Shown piece after piece: positions 16,502 to 25,639 of a stretch of 41,208 nt of DNA. The notes under the pieces were generated by a model. The model searched no databases, was not told the DNA's origin, and worked only from the letters and a program-made list of their open reading frames with translations. The stretch spans positions 886,894 through 928,101 of the forward strand of contig BFEA01000400.1 in the NCBI GenBank assembly GCA_003427395.1, read 5' to 3'. Position 1 is the first letter of the stretch. Each line of letters starts with the position of its first letter. This stretch comes from Chara braunii. Taxonomy: Eukaryota > Streptophyta > Charophyceae > Charales > Characeae. The position numbers and the translations under genes are program-made.

Positions 16502-19412
16502 TGAAGGGCACCAGATCCCATCATGTGCATGGCAGCGCTTCATGCCGAGGAGCCATGACCCCTTAAGGAGGAGCGGTAACCGCGACCAGAGAAAGCGAAT
16601 TGAACTGGAGCTGAGACTCTTGGTGGTTAAGCTGACGAAGGAAGGGCGCGTACCAGGGCTAGAGAAGTTCATGAAGAGCGTGACAGGATGGGACAAACAT
16701 GAGGATGCCTGGTTTGCTGAACCGGAAGCTTGTGTTTATGCATTGGTTTCACCACGTTTCAGAGCTACGTACATCGGCCAGACTTCACGAACGTTGGAAG
16801 AAAGATGGGAGGAACACAAGAGAATGGCAGAAACAAAAGAGGAAGGAAGGCAACACAAACTGTATCGATGGTTGAGAAAGAAGGGGTGGCGAGAGTACGT
16901 GGCCATCCCCTTGGTGAACGGGGCGAAGAACGAACTGTTGGAGTTAGAGGGTTTCTACATTGGGAATTTCTGCCCGGTGTTGAATGCTAAAGGAAGGCGG
17001 ACGAGACACAAGAAGAATAGACCGGGAAGGAGACAAAGAAGAGCCAAGAACAGACAACGAACAGCGAGCGATGGTGTGGCGCCCGTACTAATCGAATCTG
17101 AAGGTTACAAAGGATACTCGATAAGAAGACTACTGGCAGTGAGCGGGTCGAACACGATCGTACGGGTAGGACAGGGCACACGATGGTGCGAGGACTGGTC
17201 GGTGGTGAAGCGGTGTTATGGGATGACCGAGATCCGATGGAGAGGGGAAATGACCCTCCTCAGGCGTGTACGGCTGAGAGAGGTAATCGGGAGCAGCTTT
17301 GAGGTAACACGCATAGTGTTGACAAAGAATAACCACAATCACCAACTGCTGATTGCCCTTCTCCGTATACCACTGTACCGAAGGACACTGTACACCGTAG
17401 GCTTTACAATGGACCGATTGGTTCGTCTGTACTATGCGGTTAGAGAATTTCGACAGCGGAGAGATAGGGCGATCCTTCGTGGCGTCATATCTAGGGCGGT
17501 TCGAGCCAAGTATGGGGTTAGTATCAGGAAACGACTGATTGTAAGAGTCAGATTTGAGGAGGGATTGAGCCGGTACGAGGTAACCAGGTGCTGTAAGAAG
17601 AGGGTAAGGGAGACATACGAGAGTCAGGAAATTGCTGAATTTGTGTGTAGACGCATGAAGGTGGTGTGGACACGGGACAAGACCATTGGTCAGCTGGTCT
17701 GCAACCACAGACGGTATGCGAGGATGGAGTTGGGGGAAGCCGAATGCGGTTGTGATAGAATGGAGTGGCCGAAGGATGAAGAAGGGCACGTATGCTTCCG
17801 GTTTTCGGAGGTGGAGAAAATGGATATCGATCTGAAGAATTCACGAAACGTACCGAGACCTGACTACGGTAACCGACGGGGACTCGTCAGACAGGTGAAC
17901 AGGGAGCTGAGCACGTTTTTCGGGCTACAGGAGGTGCGACTATTCTCCACTAAGGAATTGGAGCATTGCTACAAGCAACTGACTGGACAAAGACGAGGGA
18001 TATCAATGTGTGAAGTTCAAGGGATCAAGGAACAAACGAGGGGATTGGTCCTCATGCCTATGGACCACAACATGGGTGATACCATGGCGTGTTGCCCAAT
18101 CAGGTACCAGGAGGCGATGCGGACCATGTTTTTGGAGAACCAGGCCTTTGTGAAGCACCAGGAGGAAGAGGGTGTGATCCTTCACGAATGCAAGAAGTTG
18201 TATGTCAGTGGTGGATACACACGAATTGCAAAATGGGACAACAACGGTGCGCTGGGACAAGCTTACGTCACCCCGAAACACAAAGACATCTCCAGATGGC
18301 GGCCTATCTGCCCGTCTTACGGCAGGGCTCTGAACGTCATGTTGTGGAGTCTCCCAAAACTATCTAATCTCAACTTGAAGAGCACCCAACAGTTGGTAGA
18401 TTGTGTCATGGCCATTAACAAGAATATGGGGAGAACGAAGCGACGGGGATTGATTGCGGCCAGCTTTGACATAAAGGATATGTTCTCCAAGCTACCGCAT
18501 GAGGCCATAATTGAGGCAGTGGAGTGGCTCGTCGAGAGGTATGAAGAAAGGGGACTGAGCCGGGTACGGGTGAAGACGAAAGGGAAAGGAGCGACATTTG
18601 GGAAGGCGGGAGGCAAGGTCGGGTGGGTAACAATGTCATTCAGTATAATCCTGAAATTTGTTAGGTACGACCTGGCCAACACGTTTCTGAAGGCGGCCAC
18701 GAAAATCTTGCAGCAGAGAGAGGGCATTCCTATGGGCAAGAGTAGCAGCGCTGCTCTGGCGTGTGTGCTGTGTGCCCATTGCGAGTACTCGTTCCTGAAT
18801 GCTCTGGGGGCAGACAGAAAGCTGGTACATGGCTGTCGCCTGATCGATGACGTGTCCGTGTTCATATCGTTTCAGATTGATGAAAGTGAGAGCCTTGCCA
18901 AGGCAATGCAAGTCATGAAGGAGTTTGAGAAGTGCTACGATGAAAGGCTGACTTTGAAGAGAACTGACGAAGCCGCAGGGACTTGGCCTTTTCTGGGGTG
19001 CAAAATCCGGGTGAGTATGTACCCCCCTTTGGTGTCGTGCACTGCGACTACGGCCAACGGGCCGACACTACTGAAGGGGGGTAACATTGTTTTCCAAGGG
19101 TTACAAGACTTCACGTCGTATTCATCAATGCAAGCTAAGAAAGCCGTGATCACTGGATATTTGCACAGGGTGTGGAACCACACGTTGATTAAGGAGCAAG
19201 CAGGGCCCACCCTACTTGCCCTGAAAATTGAATTTCGTAAACGGGGGTTCCCAGGCCAATTTTTTGATTCGAGACTAGCGTATTTTTCGCAGGCTAAGGA
19301 CGGTGCCTGGGATGACTGGGCTGAACTGCTACGGGACGAAACTGACCAGAACGCAGAACAGAGATTTTTAAATTGGGAATGGACCCATGTACCTGGCCCA
19401 GGAGTACGGTAG
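16491..19412 (+). CDS. PLE ORF2: GIY-YIG endonuclease + reverse transcriptase
   Basis: A 973-residue polyprotein for target-primed insertion. The GIY-YIG nuclease spans about 80-168: VYALVS (82-87), Y94-I95-G96, R100 or R105, H109, the likely catalytic Glu at 151 or 153, and N165 in LNAKG. A basic stretch (169-195) may be a nuclear signal. A Cys/His cluster (C404, H406, C419, C421, H433, C435) may bind zinc. RT motifs follow: SRWRPICPSYGRALN, SFDIKDMF with D660, REGIPMGKSSSAALA and RLIDDVSVF with D786 and D787, then WPFLGCK. The C-terminal 120 residues match the fragment at 6.7-7.0 kb. The ATG at 16491 overlaps the ORF1 stop by 11 bases; ATG at 16494 is next. The frame is intact with catalytic Asp residues present, so activity is possible. 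The first GIY motif is VYA rather than GIY. Confidence 0.9.
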   Translation: MMNDEGHQIPSCAWQRFMPRSHDPLRRSGNRDQRKRIELELRLLVVKLTKEGRVPGLEKFMKSVTGWDKHEDAWFAEPEACVYALVSPRFRATYIGQTSRTLEERWEEHKRMAETKEEGRQHKLYRWLRKKGWREYVAIPLVNGAKNELLELEGFYIGNFCPVLNAKGRRTRHKKNRPGRRQRRAKNRQRTASDGVAPVLIESEGYKGYSIRRLLAVSGSNTIVRVGQGTRWCEDWSVVKRCYGMTEIRWRGEMTLLRRVRLREVIGSSFEVTRIVLTKNNHNHQLLIALLRIPLYRRTLYTVGFTMDRLVRLYYAVREFRQRRDRAILRGVISRAVRAKYGVSIRKRLIVRVRFEEGLSRYEVTRCCKKRVRETYESQEIAEFVCRRMKVVWTRDKTIGQLVCNHRRYARMELGEAECGCDRMEWPKDEEGHVCFRFSEVEKMDIDLKNSRNVPRPDYGNRRGLVRQVNRELSTFFGLQEVRLFSTKELEHCYKQLTGQRRGISMCEVQGIKEQTRGLVLMPMDHNMGDTMACCPIRYQEAMRTMFLENQAFVKHQEEEGVILHECKKLYVSGGYTRIAKWDNNGALGQAYVTPKHKDISRWRPICPSYGRALNVMLWSLPKLSNLNLKSTQQLVDCVMAINKNMGRTKRRGLIAASFDIKDMFSKLPHEAIIEAVEWLVERYEERGLSRVRVKTKGKGATFGKAGGKVGWVTMSFSIILKFVRYDLANTFLKAATKILQQREGIPMGKSSSAALACVLCAHCEYSFLNALGADRKLVHGCRLIDDVSVFISFQIDESESLAKAMQVMKEFEKCYDERLTLKRTDEAAGTWPFLGCKIRVSMYPPLVSCTATTANGPTLLKGGNIVFQGLQDFTSYSSMQAKKAVITGYLHRVWNHTLIKEQAGPTLLALKIEFRKRGFPGQFFDSRLAYFSQAKDGAWDDWAELLRDETDQNAEQRFLNWEWTHVPGPGVR

Positions 19413-19634
19413 AATAGAGAACGATGTTTTGGTAACCACCGACGGGTATGCCGAGGCGGGGCGGCACCACAATGAACCGGTAATAACCGAGCAATCGAGC
19501 GAACTGAGCAGGACAGAGGTCGGACGGAAGGACAGATGGCGCGAATTGAAGGACAGGTTATTTTTGAATTTTCAAAAGGTTTCGAAGAGCGGGAAACGTG
19601 TTTGGAGAACCGGNTAATACNGGAAAGGGAGNNG

Positions 19635-19641
19635 TATAAAG
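19635..19641 (+). promoter_or_regulatory. TATA-like motif in the PLE pseudo-LTR
   Basis: TATAAAG lies about 50 bases upstream of the hammerhead motif. Two Ns precede it. In PLEs the pseudo-LTR supplies the promoter, so this motif may set the transcript start for a following tandem copy. This is inference from position. Confidence 0.35.
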
Positions 19642-19683
19642 GCAGGACAGTAGAGGTAGGACTCACCTTTCGAGAGTAGTGTA

Positions 19684-19727
19684 GCCCCTGATGACGCTGC
19701 ACTGGCGGCAGCAGAAACGCGTNGGGC
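19684..19727 (+). ncRNA. Hammerhead-like ribozyme motif, PLE copy 2
   Basis: Stem I is GCCC (19684-19687) with GGGC (19724-19727). Between these are CUGAUGA (19688-19694), a helix II of GCUGC with GCAGC, GAAA (19714-19717) and the self-complementary ACGCGU that makes a minimal stem III. Base 19723, the cleavage-site nucleotide, is an unresolved N (U in the 7.3-kb copy). The core is complete. A C/A mismatch separates helix II from the core in both copies. Tiny stem III hammerheads in PLE pseudo-LTRs are established and may act as dimers in tandem transcripts. Activity is untested. Confidence 0.75.
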
Positions 19728-19912
19728 GTTTGCNAGGACATATGGAGTAGGACGCTGCTTCATGTGTCAAGTTCTTCTGCGCTTCAAGCTGTATTTCGTG
19801 ACTTTGTAACTATCTCTCAGAAGGAATTTGTATTTTGCCTCTTATGGNGTAGAATAGCCTGCGGNTTGCTTTGTACTGCTCACACTATGGTTGTGTCGCT
19901 TANGATTGAATG

Positions 19913-20200
19913 ATGAATGAGTGTGGAAACAAGGAGCGTGTTGATTCCGTTATTGAGTGAGGAGTGCCGTTCACGTTGAATGACGAATGGGTGTGGAAAC
20001 AAGGAGNGTGTCGATTCTGTTAGTGAGTGAAGTAATTAACGGAGGAATAGGAAAAAACATGTACTTGAATGCATGGAAGATGTGATCAAATCTATTTGTG
20101 GAAACTAGGAGCGTGTCGTTTCCGTTGTCTAGTGTGTGATTAACGAACAGGAGAAAGCGTGTATCTGAAATGGGATCGAATCTATGGAAACGATGCTGTG
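19913..20200. repeat. Degenerate internal repeats of the PLE pseudo-LTR
   Basis: Three units share TGTGGAAACAAGGAGCGTGT (starting near 19921, 19991 and 20097), followed by GATTCCGTTATTGAGTG or a close variant. The last two also share ATTAACGRA, then AGGA and GATCRAATCTAT. Unit spacing is about 70 and 105 bases. Confidence 0.75.
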
Positions 20201-20249
20201 CTGATGCGTAGAGGATGTTGCCACATTGACTNTGATACACTGTTGTAGC

Positions 20250-20322
20250 TTTACTATTTGGAATCGTGTCCTCCAACTGCACACTCAGTGCACTGCGTGC
20301 CGGAACGCCTCGATCGTTCTAG
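20250..20322 (+). repeat. Pseudo-LTR end, downstream copy
   Basis: Direct repeat of 15075-15147 with one mismatch; marks the probable 3' end of the PLE. Flanking bases differ from the upstream copy right after TTCTAG. Confidence 0.9.
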
Positions 20323-20567
20323 AGTACCAGAGTAACAGTTGAGTTGGGCTTCTATCGTGTATCATGTCCCCCAAGCAGCTGATCAGCAAGTGCTACACAC
20401 ATGGAATTGCCAGTCTACACATTGTCATCCACAAGATACTGTGAAAAAAAAAAAAAAACATGGACAATAACGTAGTTTACTAGTTTTCACGAAAGCATAC
20501 TCAGTATTACTCACACCCATGATGCGTTGAACTTAATGAAAAGTTGAAATTGAAGAAATTCCCTTAC

Positions 20568-20628
20568 CCTGCAAAGTTGCCCCCCAGGTTCAAGCTAGCT
20601 TCAGGCAGGGTAATGTCTTCAAGGTTGG
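20568..20628 (-). CDS. Host-gene exon B (internal coding exon)
   Basis: On the minus strand, gaattttgcag precedes 20628 and GCAGG followed by gtaagg ends the exon at 20568. It has 61 bases: CC finishing an Ala codon begun by exon A, 19 codons (NLEDITLPEASLNLGGNFA) and two leftover bases. The phase agreement with exon A (G + CC) supports both. The exon lies 245 bases from the end of the PLE. Protein family unknown. Confidence 0.7.
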
Positions 20629-20709
20629 CTGCAAAATTCAGTCATGACGATCAAGAATAATTAGCGACAATCTTTCACATATGTCTATGTGACATGTGTA
20701 GATCAGTAC

Positions 20710-20851
20710 CCATATCACATGCTGCTCCGCGTATTGTGAGGCCCACCTCAGTGATCACTCCTTTAGTTGCTACTGTACCGATTTCCTTGCCATATAGAAT
20801 TAACAAGTGCTCTGCCCGTTCCGGCCGTAGCTCATGCAATTCAACCCAAAG
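20710..20851 (-). CDS. Host-gene exon A (internal coding exon)
   Basis: On the minus strand, gtgttag precedes 20851 and ATATGG followed by gtactg ends the exon at 20710. Of the three frames only one is open: 47 codons plus one base. The peptide starts LWVELHELRPERAEHLLILY and continues with GKEIGTVATKGVITEVGLTI, a mix of helix and strand typical of a folded domain. It enters in phase 0 without an ATG, so further exons should lie upstream (higher coordinates), which I could not locate. The intron to exon B is 81 bases. I do not recognise the family and assign no function. Confidence 0.7.
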
Positions 20852-21685
20852 CTAACACTCATGATGGTAAGCTGATCAGTGGAAATGAAAGCAGACAACA
20901 TAGTAAAGTTAACACCTAAGTAGCATGGATTACCTGGCCGGATTATCCGGGGGTGCGCTTATCCGGAAATCCGGATAATTAAAAAAGAAAAAGCCAAAAA
21001 GTCTGAGAATGATATAATCTGACTCAAACCCTCCACAGTCTGCAGAATCCCACGACAATGTTTTGAGTCATAACCTGCTTCACCAAATTGACTTGATATT
21101 GCAATAAAAAAAACTAAGAGAATGATATCGTCCGATTTTTTATTGAAATTCAAAATGATCTTGGTAGTCCATGCTGCAACCGATAAGCGTTCGTCATTGG
21201 TATATGCCTGGGGGTTCTGGGAGGAAATTCAATGAGGGCCCTAGCTAACATGTTAAGCATGCCGTTTGGGGAACCCTACTGTGAACGAGTGAACACGGCA
21301 TTGACAAGGCAACTTGTAGCACGTGTTATGATGATCCTGCCCAACTCGCAATCTAGACTCGAGTTTGAGACACTGAACCTGAAGAAGAAGTGAAATCAGA
21401 CTAGGAACAGATTGAACCAATGCCATCTCCTCCTCCTCCTCTCACCATTATCAACTCCCTCACGTAATCCTCTCCTCTTATTGTAAACAATCTAAATACA
21501 ACAATGAACGAATGAATGAACATGAATCAATCTCTGAATAATCCCCCTCACTGCCAGAACTCAGAGAGCTCTCCCTCATGCCTCATTAGGTTGGAGATCT
21601 AGCTACTGCAGCTCATCCGTGCTTAGCACAGCTGCTCAACGGACAACACACTACTACCATGCCTCTCCATCTCATTCCCCCATAG
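20852..21685. other. Possible intergenic or intron; CCGGAT repeats at 20937-20983
   Basis: CCGGATTATCCGGG, then CTTATCCGGAAATCCGGATAA (20 of its bases are 20961-20980) form nested inverted repeats that resemble ends of pogo/Tigger-type transposons, but the second end was not found. If the minus-strand exons and the plus-strand exon candidate at 21686 are genuine, a divergent promoter could lie here. Confidence 0.3.
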
Positions 21686-21788
21686 CCACACTGTCGGGTG
21701 AAGTCGATGTCCAACCAGTACCCGAACAGGGGCTTTCCAGATGCAGCAGCGGCGAAGGAATGGAGATGAAACTCCACCACAGCCAAAG
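21686..21788 (+). CDS. Candidate host exon P1
   Basis: A pyrimidine-rich stretch ending cccccatag precedes 21686 and CAAAG followed by gtcagt ends the segment at 21788. One frame is open over 33 codons, entering and leaving with two bases: TLSGEVDVQPVPEQGLSRCS begins it. Splice signals are fair, there is no recognisable domain and no phase-matched neighbour, so this is a candidate only. Confidence 0.35.
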
Positions 21789-23020
21789 GTCAGTCTCTTG
21801 CGGGTTCCCCTCTTCTTCCTCCTCTACCTGTACTCACCTCGTCCACCCACCATAGCCTAACTTGAGGTTATTCTGCCTTGATACCCATAACCTAGGCCTA
21901 CTCCCTTCACTACTCCATCACCATGGAGATCTTCTCCACCACACTCAGCTCCATGTTCGTCAGCCCAGAGCTCTGCCTAACTCTGCCTCAAGGGGAAGCA
22001 GCAGCACAACTGCCGGCTGAACACTTGAACGACTCGTCTCAAGGAACGATAGTTACGATACACACATGGCTCCCAGCCTCCAGTACCTTTACGCCGGCAC
22101 ACTCTCAACCCCTATCCCTGCACTACCTGCCGGAAGTTCCCGTCTTTTGGCAGAAACATCATTGCAGCCTGCAAGATATCTACCTACATACCGTCGATAT
22201 CGGCAGTGGACCATCATGACCTACTGGAAAGCTACTGGACCTTTGTAGACTGACCCAAGTCGAATGTAAATGCTGCTGGGTCCCTCTTCAAATTCTACTT
22301 TTGTTCTTATCAGTCCTGGAATGTCCTCTAAGCCCCTCCAGCGTCCAATTTCAGTCCTACCCCTGTAAGCATATCTTTTCACTGTTCTACCCTTCGCGGG
22401 GCAGAGAAAACACTACCACATGAGAACCAAGCTACCTCACTGACACGAACGCAGCAAGCATCACATAGACTCTCAAACTCAGGCATGAAGAATCTCCACA
22501 AATCAGACCAACAGACAGGAATACTCAGCAAAATGCATGGATCTCAGAATGCCACTGTGAGGGTCATTGCACTCCACCCACCCAGATGCAAGGCCCTTTC
22601 AAGCTAAAGCGAATCTATGGGTCTGGACGTAATGCGTCATAGGCACAGAATGCAAACAACACAAATGAATGCTTGTGTGTGTTGTAATCGCTTCCAGGTG
22701 GCATTCATATGCATTGGCTATATGGGGTGCCGGTTGCTGTAGCCTAGATTGAGAAATCCACTGTAGATCATTGAGTCAATGACACAGAAAATGTACTAGA
22801 TATTTCCGTTTATGCCCCTTAGCCTCGTGCTCATGGATACAGTCCACCTCAGCCACCATCAACGGGCTGGGGAATCATAGAGGGTCGCCTAGTGAGATCA
22901 TCAGAAGGAAAGTAAGAAGTTTGGATTCATGAAGCATCGGTTACATTGGTAGATGTGGAGTTTTACGCACGGTGTGAGAGGGCCGGAGATGTTCATCTCC
23001 TAAGACTTGAGAATAGACTA
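21789..23020. other. No supported gene
   Basis: An ATG frame at 21923-22219 (98 codons, rich in Ser, Thr and Pro) has no domain or splice support. Otherwise nothing distinct is seen. Confidence 0.3.
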
Positions 23021-23126
23021 CCGTCTCTCACCCGAATAGAACACCCAGTCATTATCGCCGCATCTAGTCTGAAAGTTGCACCAAGTACGGCTACACTGAG
23101 CGGGCGCTCTATTCGGGTGAAGACGG
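23021..23126. mobile_element. Foldback MITE, copy 2
   Basis: Same family as 12639-12743. Ends CCGTCT and AGACGG with CACCCGAATAGAAC and GTTCTATTCGGGTG-like arms (the right arm has GCTCTATTCGGGTG), TA on both sides (23019-23020, 23127-23128). The inner stem is more degraded than in copy 1. Confidence 0.8.
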
Positions 23127-23138
23127 TAGGGTCTGTAG

Positions 23139-23223
23139 TAGAGTGGCAAGAGTCTATGCAGCACTCCATCTCGGAACTAGAACATCTTGAACAAGACGTA
23201 ATCCCTTTCGTGGAATGTAGCAG
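23139..23223 (+). CDS. Candidate host exon P2
   Basis: Acceptor gtctgtag and donor AGCAG followed by gtacgt bound 85 bases with an open frame of 27 codons starting EWQESMQHSISELEHLEQDV, likely helical. It enters and leaves with two bases. The MITE copy 2 ends 12 bases before the exon start and so supplies part of the acceptor region. No family is recognised and no phase-matched neighbour was found. Confidence 0.4.
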
Positions 23224-23617
23224 GTACGTGCTGCTTATTTGCATGCACAGGATTGACTATGACATCATGTTCTTTGTGCATGGCTGTGGATGCCCCAAGA
23301 AGGCAATTTCTGGTACTCAACCCCATAACGAGACATGCCAGGGGTCAGCGGCAGATGTTAGTCAGGCAGCAAGAAGTCAATGGGACCGCAGATCTGCCAA
23401 GTGGCCTGCAACTCACTTGGGGTCATATCTGTGGAGGTATGTACAAAATTGGAGGAGTGTACAAACTCTTCACAACTGGTAAGCCGCTGTCCCAACTGTT
23501 CTGATCAGGAACAATAAGTGACTGAAGTAGTTGAGCCACTGTCTGGCTCATTTCCTCTATTTGTCATGTATTCTCTGGATGACAACTTGAGGTCATGGCC
23601 AAATGCGCTTCGTACTA

Positions 23618-23726
23618 CAGTCTTCACCCGAATAAAACACCCGGTCATTATAGCTAGCTGTATTTTGGGCAACGTTTGGTCTAGATACAGAGATAATGAG
23701 CGGGCATTCTATTCGGGTGAAGATGG
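23618..23726. mobile_element. Foldback MITE, copy 3
   Basis: Ends CAGTCTTCACCCGAATA and TATTCGGGTGAAGATGG, TA on both sides (23616-23617, 23727-23728). About 109 bp. Inner arms (ATTATAGCTAGCTGTAT against ATACAGAGATAAT) have diverged. It lies 490 bases from copy 2 in the same orientation. Confidence 0.85.
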
Positions 23727-24686
<960 letters not shown>

Positions 24687-24730
24687 GCGGAACAAATCCA
24701 GATGGCACGCAGACAACCGGCGTCCACACC

Positions 24731-24836
24731 ATTTCAGATTCAAATTTCAAGGCCCTGCGGCCCGCACGCCATTTCAGGCCTGGGTCCACTGTTTCAGATT
24801 CGAATTTCAAGGCCCTGCGGCCCGCACACCGTTTCA
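24731..24836. repeat. 60-bp spaced tandem duplication
   Basis: A 46-base unit with TTTCAGATTC, AATTTCAAGGCCCTGCGGCC and CGCAC is present at 24731-24776 and 24791-24836 with four differences. Confidence 0.9.
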
Positions 24837-25264
24837 ATTTTTTTTGGACTGCGGGGTTCCCAGGAAAACGCCACGGACAGCTACCGGTCCTGGATTTGCT
24901 TGAACTGCCGCCCCCCCCCAAATGCCAGTGCCTTTCATTTTACCAGCCTTTGAACGACCAATGGGCCCGAATGAACGACCGGTATAACGAACGACGACGA
25001 AAATGTCTCAGGGGGGGGAAACGCAACCCGGACGGGCTGCGAACAAGGCCACCGGCACGTGGCGAGCAGCAAAAACAGTGGTCAAGGGGCAAGGGTGAGG
25101 TAGACGGGATAAAATCGAAGAAGATAGAGAGGCTGTAAGAGAGAAACAGGGAGGGGGACATTGCAAACGAGCTGGGCCAGCGTGAGACGAGGCAGGTAAC
25201 AAACACACGCATATTATTGGGGGGAAGGGAGACGAGGGAGTCTCCACTCTACGAATTGGTGGCA

Positions 25265-25346
25265 AGTTTGATTAAAATGACCCTTTGGTTTTCATATAAA
25301 TGGCATGGCAAGTGGTCTGAAAATTAGGGTCTCCGTTAACCTTCTC
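25265..25346 (-). repeat. Dispersed repeat R, copy 3 (reverse strand)
   Basis: The reverse complement contains GGTTAACGGAGACCCTAATT, CATGCCATTTATATGAAAAC and AAAGGGTCATTTTAA, matching 28255-28335 and 8028-8120. It lies just upstream of the LINE. Confidence 0.65.
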
Positions 25347-25639
25347 TCAGGATAAGGTCAACGGCTCAGTGGAAACAGCATAAACAGTGATCCAAAGGTA
25401 AGGGCGGAAGGATCGAACAAGATAGGAGATTAAATAGGAGAGGGGGAAGGAATAAGGGACATATGCCGGGGGGGAGTCGTAGTGCTGCGAGGGATTGAAA
25501 AAGGGGATTAAATAGGACACAAGCCCTATCACAAGAGAACAGGAAGGGAAAGACGAAAGATTGAGATCAGACCAGCAGAGGAAAAAGAAAACAGCCAACA
25601 AAAAAGGAAGGGGCAACGGGAAGATCGGGGAAGGGAGCT

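Larger units (their letters stand above)
14155..20322 (+). mobile_element. Penelope-like retroelement, near full length, permuted domains
   Basis: Order: (gap with upstream pseudo-LTR), end of that pseudo-LTR (15075-15147), ORF1 (15209-16501), ORF2 (16491-19412), then a downstream pseudo-LTR with a TATA motif, a hammerhead-like motif and the repeated end 20250-20322. GIY-YIG endonuclease lies N-terminal of the reverse transcriptase, the reverse of classic Penelope/Athena elements; such permuted PLEs are reported from green algae and invertebrates. Both ORFs are open, so the copy may be recent. It lies antisense in the inferred intron between host exons B and C. The left end is hidden by the gap. 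Confidence 0.85.

Noticed and set aside
16202-16696. Minus-strand frames opposite the PLE ORFs
   Set aside because: Shadows of ORF1 and ORF2, which have conserved domains on the plus strand.
19913-20200. CRISPR-like array
   Set aside because: Only three irregular units with unequal spacing and no conserved spacers; they are internal PLE repeats in a eukaryotic context.
23420-23440. Possible 12-base minus-strand microexon between cacag and gtgagt
   Set aside because: Too short to support without transcripts.
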